Assembly: GCF_029761915.1 (NCBI RefSeq)
Contig: NZ_CP121695.1
Coordinates: 1,178,001-1,242,000 of the forward strand
Direction: 5' to 3'
From: Bradyrhizobium sp. CB1650
Lineage (GTDB): Bacteria > Pseudomonadota > Alphaproteobacteria > Rhizobiales > Xanthobacteraceae
Length of the DNA stretch: 64,000 nt
The translations under genes were made by a program, and so were the position numbers. Below, piece by piece: positions 1-8,996 of the stretch. The notes below the pieces were generated by a model. It did not search any database, was not told where the DNA came from, and saw only the letters and a program-made list of their open reading frames with translations. Position 1 is the stretch's first letter, and every line of letters begins with the position of its first letter.

Positions 1-87
1 GGGTTGACGCCGCTTCCCCGCCGCGCCATTGAGCAGGGATCGGGTGAGCCGATCCGCCCCAAAGACCAGCCGGAAGCCAAGCCAAAA

Positions 88-1383
88 ATGCCCGTTCGTC
101 TCGACCGCAGCAGCGCCGATTTTGACCAGCGATTTGCGGCCTTCCTCGCCGCCAAGCGAGAGGTCTCGGCCGATGTCGAGGCCGCCGCGCGCGCCATCGT
201 CGAGGATGTGGCGCGGCGCGGCGATACCGCCCTGCTCGAGGCGACGGCAAAGTTCGACCGGCTGACGCTCACTGCAGCAGCCTTGCGCGTCTCCGCCGCC
301 GAGATCGACGCCGCGGTGGGGGCCTGCGACGCTGCGACGCTGGATGCGCTCAAGCTCGCGCGCGACCGCATCGAGACCTATCACGCGCGGCAGTTGCCGA
401 AGGACGAGCGCTTCACCGATCCGCTCGGCGTCGAGCTCGGCTGGCGCTACAGCGCGATCGAATCCGCCGGTCTCTACGTGCCCGGCGGCACTGCGGCCTA
501 TCCGTCCTCGGTGCTGATGAACGCGGTGCCGGCCAAGGTCGCCGGCGTCGCGCGGCTCGTGATGGTGGTGCCAGCGCCGGACGGCAAGCTCAATCCGCTG
601 GTGCTGGCGGCGGCGCAGCTCGGCGGTGTCAGCGAGATCTATCGCGTCGGCGGCGCGCAGGCGGTGGCCGCGCTTGCCTATGGCACCGCGACGATCGCGC
701 CGGTCGCCAAGATCGTCGGTCCCGGCAACGCCTATGTCGCCGCCGCCAAGCGGCTGGTGTTCGGCAAGGTCGGCATCGACATGATCGCCGGCCCCTCCGA
801 GGTGCTGGTCATCGCCGACGACACCGGCAATGCCGACTGGATCGCCGCCGATCTGTTGGCGCAGGCCGAGCATGATGCCAGCGCGCAGTCGATCCTGATC
901 ACCGACTCCGCGCGCCTTGCCGCCGATGTCGAAGCCGCGGTCGCGGCGCAATTGAAGACGCTGCCGCGCGCCGCGATTGCCGGCGCCTCGTGGAACGACT
1001 TCGGCGCCATCATCATGGTAAAGGACCTCGCCGACGCCATCCCGCTCGCGGATGCGATCGCCGCAGAGCATCTCGAGATCATGACGACGGACCCGGATGC
1101 GCTCGCCGCCAAGATCCGCAACGCCGGCGCGATCTTCCTCGGCGCGCATACGCCGGAGGCGATCGGAGACTATGTCGGCGGCTCCAACCACGTGCTACCG
1201 ACCGCGCGCTCGGCGCGGTTCTCCTCGGGGCTGTCGGTGCACGATTTCATGAAGCGCACCTCGATCCTGAAATGCGGCCCGGATCAGCTCCGTGCGCTGG
1301 GCCCGGCCGCGATGACGCTCGGCAAGGCGGAAGGGCTGGACGCCCATTCGCGTTCGGTTGGATTGCGCCTCAATCTGTCATGA
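88..1383 (+). CDS. hisD: histidinol dehydrogenase
   Basis: This enzyme catalyses the last two steps of histidine biosynthesis in the cytoplasm, oxidising L-histidinol to L-histidine with NAD+ and Zn2+. The 431-residue product has the usual family length. Visible marks are [12 protein letters not shown], the zinc-site QAEHD, the catalytic Glu-His in [16 protein letters not shown] and the late His in GLDAHSRSV. An in-frame TTG at 4 would add 28 residues with no family character, so the ATG at 88 (MPVRLDRSS) is preferred. The stop overlaps the next start by 4 bases (ATGA), so the UPF0262 gene is probably co-transcribed and translationally coupled. Confidence 0.96.
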   Translation: MPVRLDRSSADFDQRFAAFLAAKREVSADVEAAARAIVEDVARRGDTALLEATAKFDRLTLTAAALRVSAAEIDAAVGACDAATLDALKLARDRIETYHARQLPKDERFTDPLGVELGWRYSAIESAGLYVPGGTAAYPSSVLMNAVPAKVAGVARLVMVVPAPDGKLNPLVLAAAQLGGVSEIYRVGGAQAVAALAYGTATIAPVAKIVGPGNAYVAAAKRLVFGKVGIDMIAGPSEVLVIADDTGNADWIAADLLAQAEHDASAQSILITDSARLAADVEAAVAAQLKTLPRAAIAGASWNDFGAIIMVKDLADAIPLADAIAAEHLEIMTTDPDALAAKIRNAGAIFLGAHTPEAIGDYVGGSNHVLPTARSARFSSGLSVHDFMKRTSILKCGPDQLRALGPAAMTLGKAEGLDAHSRSVGLRLNLS

Positions 1384-1877
1384 CCAGCTCGCCCGAACCG
1401 GACGACTCCCGTAATCGCATCGTCGCGGTCACCCTCGACGAGGACTCGATCGGCCGTTCCGGACCCGACATCGAGCATGAGCGCGCCATCGCGATCTACG
1501 ACCTGATCGAGCAGAACCTGTTCGCGCCCGATGGCGCCGACGGACAGGGCCCGTTCACGCTGCACATCGGCATCACCGGCAATCGGCTGATGTTCGACAT
1601 CCGCCGCGAGGACGGCACGCCCGTGGTCGCGCATCTGTTGTCATTGACGCCGTTCCGGCGGATCGTGAAAGACTATTTCATGATCTGCGACAGCTACTAC
1701 CAGGCGATCCGCACGGCGACGCCGGACAAGATCGAGGCCATCGACATGGGCCGCCGCGGCATCCATGACGAGGGATCGCGCACGCTCCAGGAGCGGCTGA
1801 AGGGCAAGGTGCGGGTCGACTTCGAAACCTCGCGCCGGCTGTTCACGCTCATCACCGTTCTGCATTGGAAAGGATAA
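1380..1877 (+). CDS. UPF0262 family protein
   Basis: A 165-residue cytoplasmic protein of the UPF0262 family, which is typical of alphaproteobacteria and has no established biochemical role. Recognisable stretches are [33 protein letters not shown] and the C-terminal [14 protein letters not shown]. There is no signal peptide or membrane segment. Its ATG overlaps the hisD stop codon (ATGA) and the next gene begins six bases after its stop, so it sits in a tight cluster with hisD and the phosphatase-like gene. Confidence 0.88.
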   Translation: MTSSPEPDDSRNRIVAVTLDEDSIGRSGPDIEHERAIAIYDLIEQNLFAPDGADGQGPFTLHIGITGNRLMFDIRREDGTPVVAHLLSLTPFRRIVKDYFMICDSYYQAIRTATPDKIEAIDMGRRGIHDEGSRTLQERLKGKVRVDFETSRRLFTLITVLHWKG

Positions 1878-1883
1878 AAGCGG

Positions 1884-2351
1884 ATGGCTGCGCCCCCACG
1901 CGCACGCGATCCGCAATCGGTGCTGTTCGCCTGCGCGCTGAACAGCGTGCGCTCGCCGATGGCCGAGAGCTTGCTCAGGCACATGTTCCCGCAAGGCCTC
2001 TACGTCAAATCCGCCGGCGCCAGGAAGGGCGAGCTCGATCCCTTCGCGGTCACCGTGATGGCCGAGCTCGGCCAGGACATCTCCAGCCACAAGCCGATGA
2101 CCTTCGAGGAGCTGGAGGACTGGGAGGGGCTGAACTTCGACCTCATCATCACGTTGTCGCCCGAGGCGCACCACAAGGCACTGGAGCTGACGCGGACGCT
2201 CGCGGCCGACGTCGAATACTGGCCGACGCAGGATCCCACCACCACCGAAGGCAGCCGCGACCAGAAGCTCACCGCCTATCGCGACGTCTGCGACCAGCTC
2301 CTGCTGCGCATCCGACGCCGTTTTGCCAAGGTCGGGGCGGCGAGCGGGTAG
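1884..2351 (+). CDS. low-molecular-weight phosphatase / arsenate-reductase-like protein
   Basis: A 155-residue protein of the low-molecular-weight protein-tyrosine-phosphatase/ArsC superfamily. The catalytic P-loop CX5R is Cys17-ALNSV-Arg23-Ser, and an acidic DPT element follows near residue 122 where the family places its general-acid Asp. The family either dephosphorylates phosphotyrosine or reduces arsenate, and the sequence does not decide between them. No arsenic genes lie nearby. It follows the UPF0262 gene by six bases and is likely in the hisD operon. Confidence 0.85.
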   Translation: MAAPPRARDPQSVLFACALNSVRSPMAESLLRHMFPQGLYVKSAGARKGELDPFAVTVMAELGQDISSHKPMTFEELEDWEGLNFDLIITLSPEAHHKALELTRTLAADVEYWPTQDPTTTEGSRDQKLTAYRDVCDQLLLRIRRRFAKVGAASG

Positions 2352-2512
2352 GGCGCAGAGACCCCCGTAACACCCCCGTCACAGACTGCAGGCACACGCA
2401 TCCTGGCACTCTCGAATCGCCTAAGTCCGGGTTCCCGGGTTGTGAAATCGGCCCCCTTCCGATAGGTTCCGCGCGCAATTCACCCCCTGCTTCGTCCCCT
2501 CAAAATCACCTG

Positions 2513-3142
2513 ATGCTTGGCCGCCCCAAATTCGTTCTTGCCTCCGGCTCGCCGCGCCGCCTGTCGCTGCTCAACCAGGCTGGCATTGAGCCGGACGCGC
2601 TTAGGCCCGCCGACGTCGACGAGACGCCGAAGCGGGGCGAACTGCCGCGCGCCTGCGCCAATCGCCTCGCGCGGGCCAAGGCCGATGCGGCGCTGAAGTC
2701 GGTGCAGCTCGACGACGAGCTGCGCGGCGCCTTCATCCTCTCCGCCGATACGGTGGTGGCGGTCGGCCGCCGCATCCTGCCCAAGGCCAATCTGGTCGAC
2801 GAGGCCGCGCAGTGCCTGCGGCTCCTGTCGGGCCGCAATCACCGCGTCTACACCGCGATCACCCTGGTCACGCCGCGCGAGGCCTTCCGCCAGCGCCTGG
2901 TCGAGACCCGCGTCCGCTTCAAGCGCCTGTCGGAGGACGACATCCAGGCCTATATCGGCTCCGGCGAATGGCGCGGCAAAGCCGGCGGCTACGCCGTGCA
3001 GGGCATCGCCGGCTCGTTCGTGGTGAAGATGGTCGGCTCCTATACCAACGTCGTCGGCCTGCCGCTCTACGAGACCACCACGCTGCTCGGCGGCGAAGGT
3101 TTTCCGATCCGCTTCGGCTGGCTCAACGCCGCCGGCATGTGA
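2513..3142 (+). CDS. maf: Maf-family nucleotide pyrophosphatase
   Basis: A 209-residue Maf/YhdE/YceF protein, which hydrolyses non-canonical or modified nucleoside triphosphates to monophosphates in the cytoplasm. Family marks are the N-terminal ASGSPRR at residues 10-16, the acidic LSADTVV loop and KAGGYAVQG. The ATG at 2513 is chosen because ASGSPRR must lie near the N terminus; the open frame extends upstream without similarity. It is separated from the preceding gene by about 160 bases and is followed by yacG. Confidence 0.92.
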   Translation: MLGRPKFVLASGSPRRLSLLNQAGIEPDALRPADVDETPKRGELPRACANRLARAKADAALKSVQLDDELRGAFILSADTVVAVGRRILPKANLVDEAAQCLRLLSGRNHRVYTAITLVTPREAFRQRLVETRVRFKRLSEDDIQAYIGSGEWRGKAGGYAVQGIAGSFVVKMVGSYTNVVGLPLYETTTLLGGEGFPIRFGWLNAAGM

Positions 3143-3307
3143 GCGCGAGCGCGGTGCCGGCCGGCTCCGACAAAAATCTCGAAAACAACCCCATGCACAG
3201 TAGAATCGCCACGCGGACCCTGGCGGGGGACGCATGCGCTTCCGCTGCTGGAACTCATTTGCCGACAGGCACTTGAACTCTCTCACCTCATGTAAGCTGC
3301 CTCGATC

Positions 3308-3490
3308 ATGGACGACCAAGTCAAAAAGCCCGCTGGCCCGCTCAAAACCTGCCCGATCTGCGGCAAGCCCGCAGTGCATGCCACGCGCCCGTTCTGCTCC
3401 TCGCGCTGCCGCGACGTCGACCTGAACCGCTGGCTGAAAGGCTCCTACGTCATCCCCGGTCGCGACGACGCGGAAGACGACGTGGAATAG
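3308..3490 (+). CDS. yacG: DNA gyrase inhibitor / zinc-ribbon protein YacG
   Basis: A 60-residue zinc-finger protein. Four cysteines at residues 15, 18, 30 and 34 form the C-x2-C-x11-C-x3-C site, followed by the diagnostic [16 protein letters not shown]. The Escherichia coli homologue binds GyrB and inhibits gyrase. The C terminus is acidic (DDAEDDVE). It lies downstream of maf and upstream of tRNA-Phe. Confidence 0.92.
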   Translation: MDDQVKKPAGPLKTCPICGKPAVHATRPFCSSRCRDVDLNRWLKGSYVIPGRDDAEDDVE

Positions 3491-3607
3491 TCTTTATTAT
3501 CAAATATTTAGATGGAAATCGTGGCGCCGTCCGGCGTCCGCGCCAAGCCCCGCCCGATCTTGTGCACAGCCGGGCCGCGCCCGGCGAAACCTTCCGGCGA
3601 AGCCGGG

Positions 3608-3636
3608 TGGACAGGCCGCTCCGAGCCCACTATAAA
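3608..3636 (+). promoter_or_regulatory. sigma70-type promoter of tRNA-Phe
   Basis: A TGGACA element (3608-3613) is separated by 17 bases from TATAAA (3631-3636). The predicted start near 3643 is about 33 bases before the tRNA. Spacing and sequence fit a housekeeping promoter, but transcription is inferred. Confidence 0.6.
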
Positions 3637-3675
3637 CCGCCCGCTCGATGGGCCTTGGCCCCTCTCTTGGAGCAC

Positions 3676-3751
3676 GCCCAGGTAGCTCAGTTGGTAGAGC
3701 ATGCGACTGAAAATCGCAGTGTCGGTGGTTCGATTCCGCCCCTGGGCACCA
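3676..3751 (+). tRNA. tRNA-Phe (GAA)
   Basis: A 76-base cloverleaf: the acceptor stem GCCCAGG pairs with CCTGGGC, the D-loop is AGCTCAGTTGGTAGAGC, the anticodon loop CTGAAAA carries GAA, the T-arm contains GGTTCGATTCC, and CCA is encoded at 3749-3751. Its last 16 bases plus one form the left boundary of the accessory island (3736-3752). Confidence 0.97.
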
Positions 3752-3752
3752 T
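3736..3752 (+). repeat. att-like direct repeat copy A (tRNA-Phe 3' end)
   Basis: The 17-base ccgcccctgggcaccat completes the tRNA T-arm and acceptor stem and is repeated exactly at 22512-22528. It restores a full tRNA, as an attL generated by integration would. Confidence 0.75.
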
Positions 3753-4081
3753 ACGCTTTTCCACGCTGGAGCACGATCTCGCACGCTTGCGTTCGCTCGA
3801 TCATTGGCGCGGAGGGGCTCGCGGATCTCTCCCCCTAGGAGTTCACTACGTTCAAATCAGCCCCGCAACCAGAGCAATCCTTGTAAGTCTCAGAGGCTTG
3901 GAAGGATTTTTCTTTTTGGGGTCGTTCGGCGGACTGCTCCGTTCGAGCTTCGTCAATACGAAGAGTTCTCGCTCAATCCAACGAACTGCCTCGGTGGCGC
4001 GGGGGCATGCGACGGGGTGGTTCGTAGAGATTGACGACGCTGCTCAGCAACCGGCGCCCCCGTGGCGACGGCGAGTCATGA
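3753..4081. other. gene-free stretch with a copy of the post-tRNA flank
   Basis: No convincing gene lies here. Bases about 3755-3834 are clearly similar, by eye, to about 7735-7825. Both carry cgcttttcc, ggagcacgatc, gcgttcgc and gctcgcggat in the same order after a tRNA-Phe end. The rest is unassigned. Confidence 0.6.
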
Positions 4082-4978
4082 TCATAGCGAATCGGCGAAC
4101 TCGATCATTCGACGGCGTTGATCAGGATCGGGCAACGGGCCACGCATCGCGCCAGCGTTGTCCGTCATGTGGCTGGGATCACTCGTCCCGGGGATCACGG
4201 CGGTCACACGCGAGTCGCCGAGCAGATATTTCAGGAAGAACTGTCCCCACGAGTTCGCGAACACTCGCGCCCAGTCCGGCAATTCCTTGCCGTGCACCGC
4301 CTTGAACAACCTGCCATTGCCGTAAGGCAAGGCGGTCAACACGCCGGCTCTGATTTCGGCCGCCAGTGGCAGGATGGTTTTTTCAGCGCCGCGGTTGTCG
4401 AGTGAATAGTCGATCTGGACGAAATCAGGTTTCTCCCGTTCCAGCACGGCCTCGACCGCGGGATAGTCGCGGCGGAACGTCGAAGTGATGCCGACATAGC
4501 GGCATAAGCCTTGTTTCTTCCATTCCCTGAAGCGCTCGAGAGATTGTTGCTTGCTCCTGACGTTGTGGAGCTGCAGCAGATCAACGCTTGCGGTCTTCAG
4601 TCGAGCCAAGGATCGCTTGAGTTCCCGGGCGTCGGGCGACTCGAGCTTGGTGGCGAGGAAGAGCTCGTCGCGCAGCCCGGCCGATGCCGTGACCTGGCCC
4701 AGCACGCTCTCCGCATCGCCGTAGGTTGACGCCGTGTCGATCAGCCGTCCGCCATTCTTGATCAGCGTCTGCACGATCGCATCGGCCTTGCTGCGGGTCG
4801 CCTCGTTGTTCTCATCGAAAACATAGGCGGTGCCAAGTCCAACGGCAGGAATGCGCTCGCCGCTGGTGGGAATCGCACGGGTGAGAGGCTGTGTCTCCGT
4901 TTGGGCAACGGCCCTGGTCGATACCAGAAGTCCGCCGGCGAGTGCAGCAAGGTCGCGGCGGGTCATTCGGATTGCCAT
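4082..4978 (-). CDS. aldo/keto reductase with Tat-like signal
   Basis: A 298-residue aldo/keto reductase, an NAD(P)H-dependent carbonyl reductase with a TIM-barrel fold. The catalytic tetrad is visible as Asp81 (LIDTAS), Tyr86, Lys111 (LATKLE) and His138 (LLQLHN). The N terminus (MTRRDLAALAGGLLVS, then AVAQ) looks like a twin-arginine or Sec signal, so export of a folded cofactor-bound enzyme is inferred. Its first 16 bases overlap the end of the transporter gene upstream. It is last in the three-gene minus-strand operon. The substrate cannot be told from sequence. Confidence 0.87.
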   Translation of the reverse strand: MAIRMTRRDLAALAGGLLVSTRAVAQTETQPLTRAIPTSGERIPAVGLGTAYVFDENNEATRSKADAIVQTLIKNGGRLIDTASTYGDAESVLGQVTASAGLRDELFLATKLESPDARELKRSLARLKTASVDLLQLHNVRSKQQSLERFREWKKQGLCRYVGITSTFRRDYPAVEAVLEREKPDFVQIDYSLDNRGAEKTILPLAAEIRAGVLTALPYGNGRLFKAVHGKELPDWARVFANSWGQFFLKYLLGDSRVTAVIPGTSDPSHMTDNAGAMRGPLPDPDQRRRMIEFADSL

Positions 4979-6273
4979 GCCGGCGCTCCTTCGTCATCTG
5001 CTTTCGTTGAAAGACGCTCCTGCGTTCGTCCCAGCGCGGTTGAGAGAAGGAGCCAGCCCGCCGCGACCGGCAGCGCACAGAGCGCGATGGCGCCAAGCTT
5101 GAATCCCAGCGCCTGCAGGCTGTGATAGACCCAGCCATACAACGCGTCCGAGCCGCGGTAGATCACCACGTCGATCAGGTTCTTGGCCTTGTACTTTTCC
5201 TCGCGCCCAACCACGGTGAAGAAGACTTGCCGCGCCGGATTTGCGATTGCAAAATTCATCCAGCGTTGCGCGACCTGGAGCGCCACCACGACCGACAGGC
5301 TCGGCGCAATCGCCAGCGCGCCGAAGCCCACGACATAAATGGCGGGCAAAGCCGCGGCCGAAATACCAGTGCCGAAGCGCTCGAGCAATGCGGCGGTGGC
5401 GAAAACCTGTGTTGCCAGGCTCAAGAGGCCCACCGCGAGATCGATACCTGCAAACAGGCGGGTTTGCGCTGCCGCGTCGTGCACCGTTGCCGACACGATG
5501 TTGGCCTGCGCGAAATAGGCAATCGTCGCGCCGAACGAAAGCAAGCTGACCCAGCCGGCCACGCCCAGGAGATAGGGCGAGCGTATCAGTTCGGACAAGC
5601 CTGCGAACGCGCTGCCGCCAATGCGCTGCTGTGGGGTATCTACTTCTGCCCGTGGTTCCACCACGCGTTCAATTCGCTGAACGCAGAGCACAGCCAGTTC
5701 AAGCAGGACGGCGGCCGCGATCAAGAGGTTGATCGGACCGAGCGGCCCGGACAGCCAGATTGTGATGATGGGACCCAGAAGCCCGCCAGCCGTCCCTCCA
5801 GCGCCGATGAACCCGAACAGGCGCTTGCCTTGCTCCGACGTAAAGAGATCGGCCATGAACGACCAGAACACCGCGACCGCAAACAGGTTGAAGACGCTGA
5901 CCCAGACGAAAAACACGCGCGCCACGATCACTTTTTCGACGTCTAAGAACAGCAACAGCCAAAACAGAAGGAGGTTGGCGACGAAGAAGTGGTAGACGAT
6001 CGGAATAAACCTGATCCGCGGCAACCTGGCCACCAGCGCGCCGTAGATTGGTTGTGCGACGAGCAGGCTGACAAAGGTGGCCGTGAACAGCCAGGGCAGG
6101 TTTTTGGTCCCGCCCGCAATGCCCATCTGATCGCGCAGCGGACGCAGCACGTAGTAAGCGGCGAGCAGGGTGAAGAAATACGCGAACGACCACAGCGCTG
6201 TTTGCCGCTCTCGCGCGGTGCCGGGCACCGTGCGCTGCAACCAGTCTCCCAGAGCCGCTGCGGAAACCATCAT
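4963..6273 (-). CDS. NTP/NDP-exchange-type or MFS-like membrane transporter
   Basis: A 436-residue polytopic inner-membrane protein with about 11-12 hydrophobic segments. The opening (ALWSFAYFFTLLAAYYVLRPLRDQMG) resembles the bacterial NTP/NDP exchange (nucleotide translocase-like) group related to MFS carriers. Free-living bacteria carry such proteins with unknown substrates, so ATP/ADP exchange should not be assumed. It overlaps the reductase gene upstream by 4 bases (ATGA) and the aldo/keto reductase downstream by 16 bases, indicating tight co-expression. The start could be either of two adjacent ATGs. Confidence 0.8.
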   Translation of the reverse strand: MMVSAAALGDWLQRTVPGTARERQTALWSFAYFFTLLAAYYVLRPLRDQMGIAGGTKNLPWLFTATFVSLLVAQPIYGALVARLPRIRFIPIVYHFFVANLLLFWLLLFLDVEKVIVARVFFVWVSVFNLFAVAVFWSFMADLFTSEQGKRLFGFIGAGGTAGGLLGPIITIWLSGPLGPINLLIAAAVLLELAVLCVQRIERVVEPRAEVDTPQQRIGGSAFAGLSELIRSPYLLGVAGWVSLLSFGATIAYFAQANIVSATVHDAAAQTRLFAGIDLAVGLLSLATQVFATAALLERFGTGISAAALPAIYVVGFGALAIAPSLSVVVALQVAQRWMNFAIANPARQVFFTVVGREEKYKAKNLIDVVIYRGSDALYGWVYHSLQALGFKLGAIALCALPVAAGWLLLSTALGRTQERLSTKADDEGAPAWQSE

Positions 6274-7019
6274 GGTGCCAGCGACAGCTTCTGCCTGAGT
6301 TCCGCCGCGCTCACATTTTGGCCATATCCCGGCGCACCGCGCTGGAAGCGGCTCGCATCGGCCAGTTTGCCGACCTCCACCGGATCAAAGCCGGCATCGC
6401 GCACCAGTTGCGCTGCGACCTGGACTGCCTCCTGATCATCGCCCGCAATCGGCACCGCGAGCCTGGGGGCAGGACGCTCCGCCTCCTGTTCAAATATCCT
6501 GTAGTTGAGCGTGTTGAAGGCGCGCACCAGCCTCGCGCCGGGCAGATACTTCTGCGATGTAACGCCGATGCCGCTGCGCTCGACCTCGTCGGCAATGGCG
6601 CCGTCGCGGCTGGCCACGGCATTGTTGGCATCGAGCACGATCTTCCCCGCCAGCGATTTGCCGTAATCCTTGCTGATCTGCGGCAGCGCGCCGTAAGGCA
6701 CGGCGATGAAGACGACGTCGCCAAATGCAATGGCCTGATCGACTGTGCCGGCCTGTGCAAGTGGGCCGAGGCGCGCGACGAGGTCGCGCAAATCCTCCGG
6801 ATGACGCGACGAAAATAGGACGGGATGGCCTGCCCTGATCCAAAGGCCGCCGATCGTGCCGCCGATATGACCCGCGCCGATAATGCCGATTTTCATCTTG
6901 GGACCAGCGGCGTCCTGACCCGATGCGGCCGTCGGTTGGAGCGCCGCCTGGAGGATCAGCGCTCCTGCAGCGCCCAATAGTCCGCGGCGACCACGATCAA
7001 CAGTGACATGCTTGAACAT
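6270..7019 (-). CDS. NADP/F420-type oxidoreductase with signal sequence
   Basis: A 249-residue Rossmann protein of the NADPH-dependent F420 reductase-like group. GIIGAGHIGGTIGG at about residues 45-58 is the dinucleotide-binding loop, followed by LFSSRHPEDL, VVFIAVPYGALP and RAFNTLNYR. The N-terminal extension DRGRRGLLGAAGALILQAAL looks like a Tat signal, as in the operon partner aldo/keto reductase. The ATG at 7019 is chosen over a TTG at 7058, because the signal starts there. It is the first gene of the operon and its stop overlaps the transporter start. Confidence 0.83.
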   Translation of the reverse strand: MFKHVTVDRGRRGLLGAAGALILQAALQPTAASGQDAAGPKMKIGIIGAGHIGGTIGGLWIRAGHPVLFSSRHPEDLRDLVARLGPLAQAGTVDQAIAFGDVVFIAVPYGALPQISKDYGKSLAGKIVLDANNAVASRDGAIADEVERSGIGVTSQKYLPGARLVRAFNTLNYRIFEQEAERPAPRLAVPIAGDDQEAVQVAAQLVRDAGFDPVEVGKLADASRFQRGAPGYGQNVSAAELRQKLSLAP

Positions 7020-7158
7020 CAGCACACCAATCGCGAATGACAGCAAACTCGTCGCCAACGTTTCACAGCGCGAAACGTGTCATGATTGACCGTCAGGTAT
7101 TGGCGGCTCGCGCAGAGTTGATCATTTGCCCCGGATTTCGAACGCTTGCCGCTACTGG

Positions 7159-7491
7159 CTAGCGGCCGGCAGATCTATCCGGGGCGGCCGAGGGAGCGGC
7201 ATTCGTCTTCGGTTCGGCGGGAATAGGTGGAACGTCATCCTTTACGCTGCACTGTTCGACATAGGACTCTTCCGTCATATCGCGTTTCATCATCGCTTCC
7301 CGATCGGCCCTCCACTCCTCCTCGCAATCCTCAACCGTCTTCGAGCTTTGACCGTTCGTCTTGTCGGGTGCGGACATGGGAGCGGGAACGGTGGCAGCCG
7401 AGTTTGGCTTGGCAGTCTCCGCAAGTGCGGTGCAATGCAGGATCGTTGTCCCAGCAAGCGCGCAAGAGACCAAAAGAAGGTGCCTCTTCAC
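7159..7491 (-). CDS. small secreted hypothetical protein
   Basis: A 110-residue protein with a clear signal peptide (MKRHLLLVSCALAGTTILHC...ALA). The mature part is rich in Ala, Pro and Thr around a short conserved-looking core, VEDCEEEWRADREAMMKR, with two cysteines (EDC, EQC) that could form a disulfide. Similar small periplasmic proteins are common in Bradyrhizobium; no function is known to me. It is a lone minus-strand gene. Confidence 0.65.
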   Translation of the reverse strand: MKRHLLLVSCALAGTTILHCTALAETAKPNSAATVPAPMSAPDKTNGQSSKTVEDCEEEWRADREAMMKRDMTEESYVEQCSVKDDVPPIPAEPKTNAAPSAAPDRSAGR

Positions 7492-7913
7492 CCTTCGACT
7501 CCTGATGCTGTCTCGCGAGGAACTTTCCTAAACGCTGGCCAGTCGTGATCTCGTACAAAACCAATTCGAACTTTCCGAGCCTGTTCCTACAACAAGCTGT
7601 CAGTTTCTGAAGCTTGGTCGATATTTCTTCATGGCAGACTTCCGTGCCAACCACTCACGCCACCATGCTAAGGACAAACAGCGGTTCGTCGTGTCGGTGG
7701 TTGCGTATGATTCCTTCCCTGGGCACCAAATCCACGCTTTTCCGCGCCGGAGCACGATCCTGTACGATCGCGTTCGCCAAATGATCGGCGGGAAGGGCGC
7801 TCGCGGATTTCTCTCCGTAGTGGGGCTCGCTAATTTCCGTATGTCAAATCCAGGCCCGCAACCACCGTTCTAGAGGTATCGGCGGGACCAAGCCGCGACC
7901 AATAAGCGCTCCT
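7492..7913. other. gene-free stretch carrying att-like copy B and its flanks
   Basis: No supported gene. The stretch contains a flank shared with copy C (about 7656-7692), a degenerate tRNA-Phe 3' end (7693-7728) and a flank shared with the post-tRNA region (about 7735-7825). It looks like a junction between two stacked insertions. Confidence 0.6.
7693..7728 (+). repeat. att-like copy B: degenerate tRNA-Phe 3' end
   Basis: It reads gtcggtggtt, then a changed T-loop (gcgtatgattcc), then ccctgggcacca, matching the tRNA-Phe variable/T-arm/acceptor region with an insertion. It is nearly identical to 18424-18459. Confidence 0.7.
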
Positions 7914-8894
7914 TTACGACCGCAAATCGCGTGGCCTTCGTTTCTTTGGCCGACCGGAACGATACAGACCCCGCACTTCCTGCTGTTGAAAAAGCTCCCC
8001 GCATACGTCACGCAACCATTGGCTTGCCGGGTCGTGATGGAAGCGGGCGTGCCAATATTGCTTGACCGTAAAGCCGGCGATCGCCAGCGGGCAGTCGAGC
8101 ACGCGCAGTCCGTAATAGTGAGCCAAGGTTTCGCCAATGTGCCTTGGAAGGGTGGCGATCAGGTCAGTCGTCCCGACGATTGCGGGTAGTCCCAAGAAGC
8201 CGGGTAGCTCAAGCGCAACGTCAAGGACTATCCGCTGCTCCTGTAGCGCGTCCGCGAGCAACTGATGTCCGGTGCCGGAGCGAATGAGGACGTGCGCCTC
8301 ACGCCTAAAATCCTTTGCGGTGATGCGGTCGCGGATCCGGGCATGTTTTGCGTTCGCCAAGCAGACCCAATCCTGCGGAAACAGCGCTTGCTGGAAGTGT
8401 CCGGCGTCGAGATCCGAGATGTAGCCGAGCGCCAGATCGGCCTCGCCGGATTGCAGCATTCGTGGGGTGTCAGCGCCGATCTGTGTCGCCTCGATACGAA
8501 TGCCAGGGGCAGCGCGGCGCACGTGAGCGAGAATGGACGGAAGCAGCGTGACGTGACTTGCATCCGTCATGCAGATCGTAAAACGGCGTTTTGCGGTTGT
8601 CGGATCGAAGTCCGTGCGAAGCTCGGCCAAACGACGCAGCATCTCCAGCGCCTGCCTCGCCGTGCCAATCAGAGTCTCGGCGCGCGGCGTCGGCAGCATC
8701 CCCTCCGGTGACCGGATGAAGAGCGGATCGTCCAGTTCCTTTCGCAGGCGTGCCAGCCAGATCGAGATGGTCGGCTGACTCTGACTAAGTTTCTCGGCGG
8801 CCTTGGTGACGCTGCGCGTGGTGAACAATGCGTCGAACAGCCTGAGCAGGCGCGGGTCCAGCAGGTTGGTCTCGGCATGATCCGGATGCTTCAT
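7914..8894 (-). CDS. LysR-family transcriptional regulator (NahR/NodD-like)
   Basis: A 326-residue LysR regulator. The N-terminal winged helix (about residues 14-72) includes TTRSVTKAAEKLSQSQPTIS, followed by DPLFIRSPEGMLPTPRA, which is typical of the NahR/DntR/NodD branch that often senses aromatic compounds. The C-terminal part is a periplasmic-binding-like effector domain. It is divergent from the operon starting at 8997, with 102 bases between, so control of that operon by its substrate is the natural inference. The C-terminal tail is basic (RPKKRRPRDLRS). Confidence 0.92.
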   Translation of the reverse strand: MKHPDHAETNLLDPRLLRLFDALFTTRSVTKAAEKLSQSQPTISIWLARLRKELDDPLFIRSPEGMLPTPRAETLIGTARQALEMLRRLAELRTDFDPTTAKRRFTICMTDASHVTLLPSILAHVRRAAPGIRIEATQIGADTPRMLQSGEADLALGYISDLDAGHFQQALFPQDWVCLANAKHARIRDRITAKDFRREAHVLIRSGTGHQLLADALQEQRIVLDVALELPGFLGLPAIVGTTDLIATLPRHIGETLAHYYGLRVLDCPLAIAGFTVKQYWHARFHHDPASQWLRDVCGELFQQQEVRGLYRSGRPKKRRPRDLRS

Positions 8895-8911
8895 TGCAAA
8901 TCACAATAATG

Positions 8912-8933
8912 GATATAAGGATCATAGCATATC
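8912..8933. promoter_or_regulatory. candidate LysR operator
   Basis: An inverted repeat GATAT-N12-ATATC lies between the divergent LysR gene and the catabolic operon, close to the T-N11-A type sites of LysR regulators. A TATAAA at 8938-8943 could be the -10 of the plus-strand operon, with no good -35, as expected for an activated promoter. Confidence 0.4.
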
Positions 8934-8996
8934 GAAATATAAAGCGACCTGCTACCACGCTTCCAACGCCGGGAAAGGCGCGGGAGAAGCGTTCGG

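Noticed and set aside
4..87. TTG start giving hisD 28 extra residues
   Set aside because: The extra residues are Pro/Arg-rich with no family match, and the ATG at 88 gives the normal HisD length.
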